The notes beneath the pieces are model-generated. The model had not been told where the DNA came from, did not search any database, and saw only the letters and a list, made by a program, of their open reading frames with translations. From Planctomycetota bacterium (GTDB lineage: Bacteria; Planctomycetota; UBA8742; UBA2392), in assembly GCA_019186845.1 (NCBI GenBank), contig JABARW010000021.1:1-64000 (forward strand): 64,000 nucleotides of DNA, in the 5' to 3' direction. The stretch's first letter is position 1. Every line of letters begins with the position of its first letter. Shown here in pieces: positions 26,812-34,769 of this stretch. Position numbers and translations under genes: made by a program.

Positions 26812-29800
26812 ATGACCGCGACAAAAGACCCAAGCGCCTATTCCGCCAAGCGCTTCAATCTTGATTACGGCCCTCTGCGCAAGGTGGTCAAAGGCCGCGT
26901 GCGCGACGACGAGTTGACCCGCGCGCTTTACGCCTCCAGCGCCAGCATCGTCGAGGTGTGGCCATCGTGCATCGTGGAGCCCCGCGACACCGATGACGTG
27001 CTCGCCACCGTAACTTTCGCGCGCGAGCGCGGCATCCCCGTCACCGCGCGCGGCGCGGGCAGCGGCGTAGCGGGCCAGAGCCTGGGCCAGGGCATCATCA
27101 TCGACTTCAGCGTGCACATGAACGGCCTGCTGGAGGTCAACCCGCAGCAGGGCTATGCGCGCGTGCAGCCCGGGCTGGTCAAGGATGACTTCGACGCAGA
27201 ACTGGGCACCTACGGCATGTTTTTCCCGCCCGACCCCTCGAGTTCTCCCTGGTGCACCCTCGGCGCGATGATTGCCAACAATTCCGGGGGCGCCAAGTCC
27301 ATCCGTTACGGCACCACCAAGGACTACCTGCTGGAGCTGGACGTCCTGCTCATGAGCGGCGAGCGCATCAAGCTGCGCGAGTTGGAAGTTCTGCCTGAAG
27401 GGAGAATTCTGTTTCCGCCCGACGCCAGCCCCGGCGAACGCCGCCTGGCCGAGAGCCTTCTGGAACTGCTGCGCTCGCGCCGGGCAGTCATCAGTGCCCA
27501 CCGCCCGGAGTCCTCGCGCAACGCCGCGGGCTACAACATCTTCGACGCCCTTCACAGGCCCCTGTCGCCCGCGCCCGGCGGCGAGCCCCCCCGCGACTAC
27601 TGGAGCGACGAAGACATCGGCGGAGGCAATATCGGCGGCGTGCTGGACATGCCCAAGCTCTTCTGCGGCAGCGAAGGCACCCTGGGGCTTCTGCTGGAAG
27701 CGCGCCTGCGCGTCGTAAACCAGCCGCGCTTCCAGGCCGGCGCTGAGCTTTACTTTGAGAGCAACGAGAGGATGGCCGAGGGCATCCTCAAGCTCAACGC
27801 GACGCGGCCCACAAAGCTGGAGGTCCTTGACCGGAGCTTCATTGACGTCGCCGCGCGCAGCGACCCCAAGCTGGCGGCCGGCATTCCCGAGCGTCTCAAG
27901 TCCATGCTCATCGTCGAGTATTGGGCTAACAGCGAGGAGGAGGCCCGCGCAAGCGTGGAGGCCGCCCTGGCCGCCGTGGCCGCGGGGCAGGGCCCGGCGT
28001 TTGCGGCCAAGCCCGCCTACAACGCAGCCGACCTCGAGCGTGCCTGGACGGTCCGGAAGGTGGCTTCACCCATTCTTTCGCGCGTCAAAGGCGACCTGAA
28101 GCCGACGCGCTGGATCGAAGATTGCGCCGTGCCGCCCTGGCGCCTGCCCCAGTTCATCGACGGCTTCAAGGCCATCTGTGACCGCCACGGCTTCTCGGCG
28201 GCCCTGTTTGGCCATGGCGGCGAGGGAAACCTACACGTCAACCCCTTCGTGAACGTCAAGGATGCCGAACATCGGCAGCGCATGCGCAGGGCCGCCGACG
28301 AATTGCTCGCACTGATCCAGCAGCTCAAGGGCACCGTGAGCGGAGAGCACGGCGACGGCATCATGCGCAGCCCCTATCTGGCGCGGCAGTACGGCGAGGC
28401 CTTCAGCGTGATGGTGCGGGTGAAGGAGCTGTTCGACCCGCGCTACCTGCTCAACCCCCTTACCAAGATCGTCCATACACCGCGCGAGATCACCGATTAC
28501 CTGCGCTGCGGCGAGGACTACGCCCGCGTGCCCACGGGCACAGCGCTGGACCGGCCCGAAGTACTCGAGGAAGTCGAGAAGTGCCACGGCTGCGGCAAGT
28601 GCCGCACCTACTGCCCCCTCATGCGCGTGGGCAAAGACGAAAAGTACACGGCGCGAGCCAAGGCCAACCTGCTGCGTGCCGTGGTGGGCGGCCGGCTGGA
28701 TGCCTCATTTTTGCTTGATGCCGAGTTCAAGGCCAACATGGACCTCTGCATCGCCTGCGGTCAGTGCCTCGTGGACTGCCCCACCCAAGTGGACATTCCC
28801 GGCATCGCCATGGCGTTTCGCGAGCAGTATGTAGAGCGCAAGGGCAAGGGCGGCGTCGTGGCCGACCTCATGAGCAAGCCAGACCGCATCGGCAAGACCG
28901 GGGCCGCCCTGGCTGGAGTGACGAACACCCTGCTCAAGAATCGCTTCCTGCGGGGCCTGGCCCAGCAGATTACGGGGCTGGATGAGCGGCGCAAGCTGCC
29001 CAAGCTGGCAAAGTCCAAGGGGCTCAGGCCCCTGGCACCCCTGCAGGTGCCTGCGGAGCTGCGCGCCAAGCTGCCCAAGGAAGCCGTCGTGTTTCCCGGC
29101 TGCTTTGCCGAGTACTACGACCCCGACGGCGAGCGCAACACACTCATCGAGATTCTTTCAGTACTGGGCATCGTCGTTCATGCGCCGGAGCTGAACTGCT
29201 GCGGCATTTCCAAGATCACGCAGGGCGACGTCAAGGGCGCAAAACCCGACCTGACGGAAAACGTGCAGCGGCTCGTCGACTTCGTGGAGCGCGGCGCCAG
29301 GGTCATGTTCTCCGCGCCGAGCTGCATGCTGGCCGCCAAACGCGAATGGCCGCGCATCGTGGGCTCGGCGGCAGCGCAGAAGGTTGCTGATGCCTGCACA
29401 GACGCCCACGTGCTGCTGCTGGAGGTGTTCGCCCATGAAGCCATGCGCGCGCAGCTTACGCCGCAGGGGCGGAGCGTGGCCTATCATGTGCCCTGCCACA
29501 GCCGCGTGCTGGGCGTCGCCCAGCCGGCCATGAAGCTGCTGGATCTCGTGGATGGGGGCAAGACGGTGAACCTGGATGCCGGCTGCTGCGGCCTCTCAGG
29601 CACCTTCGGCCTCAAAACGGACAACTTCGACATGAGCATGAAGATTGCCATGCCGCTTTATAACCGCATCAACCGGGTCAAGCCCGAAGTCGTGAGTTCG
29701 AGCTGTGGCGTGTGCCAGACGCAGATCCGGCAGGGCGTGGAGAACTACGACGGCAGCAAGGTCAGCCCCGACTCGCCCGACGTGATGCACCCACTGCGGC

Positions 29801-29829
29801 TGTTGTACGAAGCCCTGCCCAAACGCTGA
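26812..29829 (+). CDS. FAD-linked oxidase/Fe-S (CCG) fusion, D-2-hydroxyacid dehydrogenase type
   Basis: A single 1005-residue protein combining GlcD-like and GlcF-like parts. Residues 50-240 form an FAD_binding_4 domain (PVTARGAGSGVAGQSLGQG). The FAD-oxidase C domain follows, with GHGGEGNLHVNPFV. Two 4Fe-4S motifs come next: CHGCGKCRTYCP near residue 590 and CIACGQCLVDCP near 646. Two CCG modules end the protein, with LNCCG near 795 and GCCG near 923. The architecture fits quinone-linked oxidation of D-lactate, glycolate or D-2-hydroxyglutarate at the membrane face; the exact substrate cannot be told. It is divergent from MarR, which may regulate it. Confidence 0.92.
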   Translation: MTATKDPSAYSAKRFNLDYGPLRKVVKGRVRDDELTRALYASSASIVEVWPSCIVEPRDTDDVLATVTFARERGIPVTARGAGSGVAGQSLGQGIIIDFSVHMNGLLEVNPQQGYARVQPGLVKDDFDAELGTYGMFFPPDPSSSPWCTLGAMIANNSGGAKSIRYGTTKDYLLELDVLLMSGERIKLRELEVLPEGRILFPPDASPGERRLAESLLELLRSRRAVISAHRPESSRNAAGYNIFDALHRPLSPAPGGEPPRDYWSDEDIGGGNIGGVLDMPKLFCGSEGTLGLLLEARLRVVNQPRFQAGAELYFESNERMAEGILKLNATRPTKLEVLDRSFIDVAARSDPKLAAGIPERLKSMLIVEYWANSEEEARASVEAALAAVAAGQGPAFAAKPAYNAADLERAWTVRKVASPILSRVKGDLKPTRWIEDCAVPPWRLPQFIDGFKAICDRHGFSAALFGHGGEGNLHVNPFVNVKDAEHRQRMRRAADELLALIQQLKGTVSGEHGDGIMRSPYLARQYGEAFSVMVRVKELFDPRYLLNPLTKIVHTPREITDYLRCGEDYARVPTGTALDRPEVLEEVEKCHGCGKCRTYCPLMRVGKDEKYTARAKANLLRAVVGGRLDASFLLDAEFKANMDLCIACGQCLVDCPTQVDIPGIAMAFREQYVERKGKGGVVADLMSKPDRIGKTGAALAGVTNTLLKNRFLRGLAQQITGLDERRKLPKLAKSKGLRPLAPLQVPAELRAKLPKEAVVFPGCFAEYYDPDGERNTLIEILSVLGIVVHAPELNCCGISKITQGDVKGAKPDLTENVQRLVDFVERGARVMFSAPSCMLAAKREWPRIVGSAAAQKVADACTDAHVLLLEVFAHEAMRAQLTPQGRSVAYHVPCHSRVLGVAQPAMKLLDLVDGGKTVNLDAGCCGLSGTFGLKTDNFDMSMKIAMPLYNRINRVKPEVVSSSCGVCQTQIRQGVENYDGSKVSPDSPDVMHPLRLLYEALPKR

Positions 29830-29840
29830 CGCCACCAATG

Positions 29841-29868
29841 AAACACCCTCGCTCGCGCGAGGGTGTTT
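29841..29868. terminator. Bidirectional intrinsic terminator
   Basis: AAACACCCTCGC (29841-29852) and GCGAGGGTGTTT (29857-29868) form a perfect 12-bp stem with a TCGC loop. The terminal A/T pairs give a U-tract in either direction. It sits between convergent genes. Confidence 0.85.
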
Positions 29869-29888
29869 GGTTCGAAGCAGGCTGAGGC

Positions 29889-30929
29889 CTAGAAGCCTTC
29901 GTTCTCGCCGCCGCCGCTGCTGCCGCCTTCGCTCTTGCCTTCGAGGGGCTTGAGGTCGTCATCGCTGACGTCCTTGTTTCCCTTGGGGTTGGTGATGACG
30001 AGGCTGGCGGGAATGCTCAACTGCATGGGGCCCATCTTGACGTCGATGGTGACCTCCATTTTGCTGCAGATTTCGGCCTTACCGATGGTGGCGAACTCCG
30101 TGAGCTTGACGCTCATGTCGATGCCGCCCTCCTGGTCGCCTTCACCTTCGCCCTCACCTTCACCTTCGGGCTGTTCTTCGCTCTCGGGCTTTTTGGGGTC
30201 GGGGGCGCCGTCGCCGCCGGGCATGGCGCCGGCGGGAATCGTCATCTTCGAGGAGAGATTGACTTCCTTGATCTTGAGTTCCTTGCCCTTGTCCTCATAG
30301 ACGAAGGTGTACTGAACCAGCTGCTTCTGGCCCTGCAGGGTGCGCTCAGCGGCCATACCGACTACCTTGTTTTCCTCGATGCTGTAGGTCTCGGAAGGCT
30401 GAGTCTCATCCTTGTACTTGACGATAACGTAGGTCTTCTTCTTCTTGGCGTCCTTCTCCGCGGCAGGAACTTCACCATACTTGAAGTTGGCTTCCTTGAA
30501 GCGGCTGTCCCAGGCTTCAACGCCAAACACGAAGCTCATGAAGGGAGCAAAGGCCTGCTGCGCAATCTGCGAGGGGTCCATGCCGCCGGGGCCCGCGCCA
30601 CCGCTGGCCTTGTCGGCCTCAAAGTGAACGGGCTTGCCCGCCTTCCAGAGCACCTTGCCGGTCTGCGGCGGAATCTGGATGGGAAGGCCCGTGCTGGAAG
30701 TATCGATCACGATCTTGCCGTCGCCCTTGAACCGCTCGAGGCCCTTGCTTTCCGCGCTGATGATGCGCGTGTAAGCCTTCTTGAGTTCCTTCTCGGCCTT
30801 CTCATCGCCGCGGTCAAACTTCTCGGCGGCGGGCTTCTCCTCGCCCTTAGGCTTCTCCTGGGCGACAACACTGACCGCGCCCACCAGCATCAGGGCCATC
30901 AGCGCGCTTGCAAAGGTCACCAGCTTCAT
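29889..30929 (-). CDS. Secreted protein of unknown function
   Basis: 346 residues from ATG 30929, with a signal peptide ending SVVAQ. The mature protein is beta-rich (GKIVIDTSSTGLPIQIPPQ, KTYVIVKYKDETQPSE and following) with an acidic GEGEGEG linker near residue 270 and a disordered Gly/Ser/Glu C-terminus. The pattern suggests a periplasmic beta-sheet protein of LolA or outer-membrane-associated type, but I could not assign it. A small lipoprotein gene lies upstream on the same strand beyond a terminator. Confidence 0.7.
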   Translation of the reverse strand: MKLVTFASALMALMLVGAVSVVAQEKPKGEEKPAAEKFDRGDEKAEKELKKAYTRIISAESKGLERFKGDGKIVIDTSSTGLPIQIPPQTGKVLWKAGKPVHFEADKASGGAGPGGMDPSQIAQQAFAPFMSFVFGVEAWDSRFKEANFKYGEVPAAEKDAKKKKTYVIVKYKDETQPSETYSIEENKVVGMAAERTLQGQKQLVQYTFVYEDKGKELKIKEVNLSSKMTIPAGAMPGGDGAPDPKKPESEEQPEGEGEGEGEGDQEGGIDMSVKLTEFATIGKAEICSKMEVTIDVKMGPMQLSIPASLVITNPKGNKDVSDDDLKPLEGKSEGGSSGGGENEGF

Positions 30930-31032
30930 TCGCTCTCTCCGTAGTATGCGGCCCGCAGGCCCGTCGTGCACTTCCAGCAAAGGGGACGGGTGTAGTGTGC
31001 AGTCTGAACAAAGTCTCACGCAAAAAAGCGAA

Positions 31033-31056
31033 GCGGGAGGGCCGTCGCCCTCCCGC
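31033..31056 (-). terminator. Intrinsic terminator after small lipoprotein
   Basis: GCGGGAGGGC (31033-31042) and GCCCTCCCGC (31047-31056) form a 10-bp stem. Read on the minus strand it is followed by TTCGCTTTTTTG, a proper U-tract. Confidence 0.85.
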
Positions 31057-31076
31057 CTGAACGCTTCAGCTCAGAA

Positions 31077-31214
31077 CTACTTGTTGGTCGGAGCTTCGTT
31101 CGTCGCCGGGGCCGTGTTGCTGGGGGTGTTGGAAGCAGTGTTCTTGGCCGGGCAGCCGAGGACGAAGGTGGCGCCGAAAGCAACCAGGACAGCGAGGAGA
31201 GCGAACTTCTTCAT
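31077..31214 (-). CDS. Very small lipoprotein
   Basis: 45 residues: MKKFALLAVLVAFGATFVLGC, a basic n-region, hydrophobic core and lipobox VLGC (Cys21). It is followed by a short Asn/Thr/Pro/Ala tail (AKNTASNTPSNTAP). The mature part is only about 25 disordered residues. It has its own terminator. The function is unknown; such peptides may act as envelope spacers. Confidence 0.7.
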   Translation of the reverse strand: MKKFALLAVLVAFGATFVLGCPAKNTASNTPSNTAPATNEAPTNK

Positions 31215-31424
31215 GTCTTGACTCCAGAGTTTAAGAAACGTTTGGTGGGATCCCGTACTTCCTGCGCCCGACCAAGCGTTTGTCATGCCAATCGGCAGCC
31301 ATCCATTTCGTTTGTGTGCAAGTGCCTGAAATTACTAGTCTTATGATAATGGAATTCCGTGGGTTACTTTGGCTTCAATTAACACAACGTTGCAAACTTC
31401 TGAGCGAGTAACATTTCTTTACGG

Positions 31425-32441
31425 CTACTCATCTTCCTCCTCCACGGGGTCGGCTCCCTCGGCTGCAACGGGCAATGGCGGCACTTCGACGGCGCAGCCG
31501 CGCAACGCGGCCAAGCAGCGCTCGATATCGTCAGCCAGGGGTGCCTCGAACTGAACTCGCAGACCGGTGACAGGGTGCTCAAAACTCAGGCGTGCGGCGT
31601 GCAGAGCCTGCCGCGCGATCAGCGGTGGCTCGCCGGGCTCGGGAGCGCGCCCCTGAATCTCGCTGAGCGTGAGGAAGGGCCGGCGGGAGTAAAGCCGGTC
31701 ACTCACGACAGGATGGCCTATGCAATTGAGGTGGACGCGAATCTGGTGAGTGCGTCCCGTGCGAGGCCGGCAGCGCAAGAAAGTGAAGCCCGCAAAGCGC
31801 TCAAGCACTTCGTACTCTGTGACGGCGCTGCGACCGGTTCCCGCCCCCACACGCATCATCTCCCGGTGGTTGGGGTCGCGCTCGATGGGCTTATCAATGA
31901 CTTCCCGGTCCGCCCTGACTACGCCGCGCACAAGGGTCAGGTACTCCTTTGAGACGGAGCGCTGCTCAAACTGCCGCGCCAGCTTGAAATGGGCGCTGTC
32001 GTCCTTGGCGCAGACCATGACGCCCGTGGTATCGGCGTCGAGGCGATGAACGATACCGGGACGCGCACTACCCTTGCCCGACAGGGCCTCAAAGTGAAAA
32101 AGCAGCGCATTGGCCAGGGTTCCACCCCTACCCGCCCTTGGTGGGTGGCAAGCCAGGGCCGCCTGTTTGTTGACGACGATAATGGCGTCATCTTCAAACA
32201 GAATTTGCAGAGGAATCTCTTCGGCTTCCAGGTCCAGTTCCTCTATGGCTGGAAGCTCAAGCGATATGGCCTCTCCGCCCTCAAGCTTCAACGCGGGCTT
32301 GATCCTGTTGGGTTTGAGGTTGCCCACACGGACACAGCCGTCTTTCACCAGAGCGGCGAGCAGAGTCCGCGAATAGTCTGAGAACTGCAGCGCCAGAAAC
32401 TTGTCCAGGCGCAGTCCCGCTGACTGAGGCGGGACAAGCAC
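31425..32441 (-). CDS. RluD-type 23S rRNA pseudouridine synthase
   Basis: Converts uridine to pseudouridine in rRNA. An S4 RNA-binding domain (GLRLDKFLALQF and following) leads to the PseudoU_synth_2 catalytic domain with HRLDADTTGVM, in which the Asp is the catalytic nucleophile. The SRRP-like LYSRRPFLTLS and HAARLSFEHPVTG motifs are present. An acidic tail ends the protein. The start is uncertain: GTG 32441 begins 12 residues before the RLD motif (338 residues); GTG 32480 or TTG 32585 would add sequence without homology. The family includes RluC, RluD and TruC, so the target site is not certain. Confidence 0.9.
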   Translation of the reverse strand: MLVPPQSAGLRLDKFLALQFSDYSRTLLAALVKDGCVRVGNLKPNRIKPALKLEGGEAISLELPAIEELDLEAEEIPLQILFEDDAIIVVNKQAALACHPPRAGRGGTLANALLFHFEALSGKGSARPGIVHRLDADTTGVMVCAKDDSAHFKLARQFEQRSVSKEYLTLVRGVVRADREVIDKPIERDPNHREMMRVGAGTGRSAVTEYEVLERFAGFTFLRCRPRTGRTHQIRVHLNCIGHPVVSDRLYSRRPFLTLSEIQGRAPEPGEPPLIARQALHAARLSFEHPVTGLRVQFEAPLADDIERCLAALRGCAVEVPPLPVAAEGADPVEEEDE

Positions 32442-32647
32442 GTCAAACTTCTTCAGATGTTTGAAGTTGGGCGCGAGCACGGGCGGATTGTGGTAACTGC
32501 CGGCCCCCTTGTCGATTGCCTGCCTCAGCCCCGCCGCCAAGGCCTGCTTCGCCGGCGATGTGGGGCCCCTTGCCACGGAGGCCAAGAATGCATATCTTCT
32601 CTGTCCCGAACAGCGGGGCCTTTGACCACCTTCCAGGACGACAGAAC

Positions 32648-33271
32648 ATGAGCAAGACCAGCCTTTTGAGCCTTTTGATTCTCCTCTTCATGGGTTTGAG
32701 CGTGACGGCGTGCGGCAATGAGAGCACCCGCGTGGACCCTGAAGATGACGAAGAAGACCCGATCCAGTCCTCGGGCCCCTACTCGAGCGACCTGATCGAG
32801 GTGACCAACAAGGTCATTGAGCAGTTCAAGAAGCAGAAGATTTCCGACAACTTCCGGGCGCGCTACAACGACGCGCCGATCATCGCCGTGATCCGCCCGC
32901 AGAACGACACCCGCTTCCCCGAGGTCACCCAGATCTTCCAGGAAAACCTCGTGGCGGAACTGCTGGGACGCACCACCCGCCAGGAAGTGCGCTTCTCTCA
33001 GCGTGACAGCGACGTTCAGGCTGAGATCAGCAAGGAAAAGGAAGCCAAAGAAGGCGGTGAGCGCACAGACCGTACCGGCCGCCGCACCAAGCTGGGCGCT
33101 GACTACTTCCTCAAGGCCAAGTTCAGCTCCCTGAGCATGACCGATGGCGAGTACGAATCGGACAGCATCCTGTACACGTTTGAGCTGATTGACACGGAAA
33201 CAGACGAGCTGATTTTCAAGGGCAAGCACCTGATCAAGCGCGTCTCCGAGAAGAGCGCGGTTTATCGCTAA
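32648..33271 (+). CDS. LpoB-like penicillin-binding-protein activator lipoprotein
   Basis: 207 residues with a leader and lipobox VTAC. An acidic linker is followed by the LpoB-type fold: DAPIIAVIRPQNDTRFPEVT (the RPxVxVxxxxNxT pattern), then GADYFLKAKFSSLSM, YTFELIDTETDELIF and a final KHLIKR. LpoB anchors in the outer membrane and reaches through peptidoglycan to stimulate PBP1b. The next gene encodes a COG3014-like TPR lipoprotein, the usual neighbour of such LpoB homologues. A partner PBP is not in the window. Confidence 0.8.
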   Translation: MSKTSLLSLLILLFMGLSVTACGNESTRVDPEDDEEDPIQSSGPYSSDLIEVTNKVIEQFKKQKISDNFRARYNDAPIIAVIRPQNDTRFPEVTQIFQENLVAELLGRTTRQEVRFSQRDSDVQAEISKEKEAKEGGERTDRTGRRTKLGADYFLKAKFSSLSMTDGEYESDSILYTFELIDTETDELIFKGKHLIKRVSEKSAVYR

Positions 33272-33287
33272 GCGCCTGCTGGAACCA

Positions 33288-33325
33288 GGGCGTGGGGCGC
33301 GCGGCTGCGCACTCCACGCCCTTTT
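33288..33325 (+). terminator. Intrinsic terminator/attenuator inside the LpoB operon
   Basis: GGGCGTGG (33288-33295) and CCACGCCC (33314-33321) close a GC-rich loop and are followed by TTTT. It lies between the LpoB-like gene and the co-directional TPR lipoprotein, so it may lower expression of the latter. Confidence 0.7.
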
Positions 33326-33359
33326 CGCATGACGGGGACCGACTGCGAGGGAGACTCCA

Positions 33360-34610
33360 ATGAGATGGTTCAGCCTGCTCCTGCTGCCGCTGCTGCTGAC
33401 CGGCTGCGTGGGCGCGACATACAACGTAGCCGAGTCCATGAAGAAGGGCGGCTACAGGCAAGTGATTGAAGATACGCGCAACATCGAAGAATTCCCGGAA
33501 CGCGATCAGACGCTGATTCTGAACTGGCGGGCCCAGGCCAAGCTTGGCTTGGGATACCAGGAAAGCGCGCGCAACGACTTCATGCGCTCCTGGAACATGA
33601 TGAACAACAGCCAGGGTGGCAACGTTGCTGCAGCTTACATGTGGAACGAGAAGTCGAAGTACTACCTCGGCGAGCCCTATGAGCGCATGATGAACAGCTA
33701 TTACCTCGGCTTGCTCTTTTACATGCACGGCAAGCCCGAGGACGCCATGGCCTGCTTCAAGAACGCCCTCTATGTGGACACGGGCGATCTCGAAGCCAAC
33801 GAGTACGCTGCGGACTTCGTGCCCAACATGATCATGCGCTCGCGGGTCTACATCGACCGGCGCGATGATAACGGTCTGAAGACCCAGCTTGACGAACTCA
33901 ATCGGCTGCCCAAGGATGCTCGTAACTTTGACCCGAACTGTCCCTGGTTCACGCCCGAAGCCCAGAAGGAGGCCAACACGCTGATCTGGGTTGAACTGGG
34001 CTGGGGTCCCTACATGACAGCCGAGGGCCGCCACGGGGAAATCCGCGTCATTCGCGAGCCCGAGTACGCCGAGCGCTACGCCGAGGTATTCATCAACGGC
34101 CAGAGCCTGGGCAAGACCTACAAGCTGGGCGACACCTATTACCAGGCCACCACGCGCGGCGGCCGGCCCATGGAGGAGTACCTCAAAGCCAAGGGCATCG
34201 CCAAGGACGTCACTACCGTCGCCGGCGCCGTTGCCATCGGCGTGGGCGCTGAGCTCGCGCGTGAGGGCCACGGCGCGGCAGGCGCGATTACTGCCGGCGT
34301 GGGTCTGGGGCTGTTGCTCTGGGGTGCACTTTCCAGCGCCGAGGCGGACACGCGCTGCAATGTTCTGCTGCCCGGCCAAATCCATCTCATGATGGCCAAA
34401 GTGCCGCCGGGCAAACACGAAGTTGAAGTGCGCTATTACGACGGCAGCGGCCGCGAGCTCGGTCGCCAGCGCCAGCGTGCCCTGCCCCTCAACGTCCCGG
34501 AGCGCGGCGACGCCGTCATGGTAGTTCGCAGTGATCCCCATTACGTAGTGCCGCGCAACGAGAAAGAGCGGGCCGCCGACCCCTACGCCAAGGCTCCCGC
34601 GCTGCGCTAA
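33360..34610 (+). CDS. TPR-containing lipoprotein (COG3014-like)
   Basis: 416 residues: leader and lipobox LTGC, then helical TPR-like repeats (GKPEDAMACFKNALYVDTGD), a middle domain, a glycine-rich hydrophobic segment (AGAVAIGVGAELAREG, AGAITAGVGLGLLLWGAL) and a beta-rich C-terminus. This matches the organisation of the COG3014 lipoproteins that accompany LpoB. The Gly-rich hydrophobic part may be a membrane hairpin. GGGAGACTCC precedes the ATG. Its role in cell-wall synthesis is inferred from the neighbour only. Confidence 0.78.
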   Translation: MRWFSLLLLPLLLTGCVGATYNVAESMKKGGYRQVIEDTRNIEEFPERDQTLILNWRAQAKLGLGYQESARNDFMRSWNMMNNSQGGNVAAAYMWNEKSKYYLGEPYERMMNSYYLGLLFYMHGKPEDAMACFKNALYVDTGDLEANEYAADFVPNMIMRSRVYIDRRDDNGLKTQLDELNRLPKDARNFDPNCPWFTPEAQKEANTLIWVELGWGPYMTAEGRHGEIRVIREPEYAERYAEVFINGQSLGKTYKLGDTYYQATTRGGRPMEEYLKAKGIAKDVTTVAGAVAIGVGAELAREGHGAAGAITAGVGLGLLLWGALSSAEADTRCNVLLPGQIHLMMAKVPPGKHEVEVRYYDGSGRELGRQRQRALPLNVPERGDAVMVVRSDPHYVVPRNEKERAADPYAKAPALR

Positions 34611-34637
34611 TGCAAGTCAATCTCTCGTTGGGTTGAG

Positions 34638-34661
34638 CCAACCGGCCTTGGTGCCGGTTGG
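34638..34661 (+). terminator. Hairpin terminator after TPR lipoprotein
   Basis: CCAACCGGC (34638-34646) and GCCGGTTGG (34653-34661) form a 9-bp stem, followed by a short T-rich stretch. Confidence 0.6.
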
Positions 34662-34691
34662 TTCGCTTTGAGACGAAATCCATGCCCAATA

Positions 34692-34720
34692 TGGCGAAAA
34701 ACCCGACTCCGCGTTAGATT
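34692..34720 (+). promoter_or_regulatory. Possible promoter with TAGATT -10
   Basis: TGGCGA (34692-34697) precedes TAGATT (34715-34720) by 17 bases. The -10 box is identical to the one proposed for glnA. The -35 match is weak. Confidence 0.3.
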
Positions 34721-34769
34721 CTTGTTTTCGGGACTTCCCACGCTTTAGCCGCCCCTGCCGGTGCTAGTC

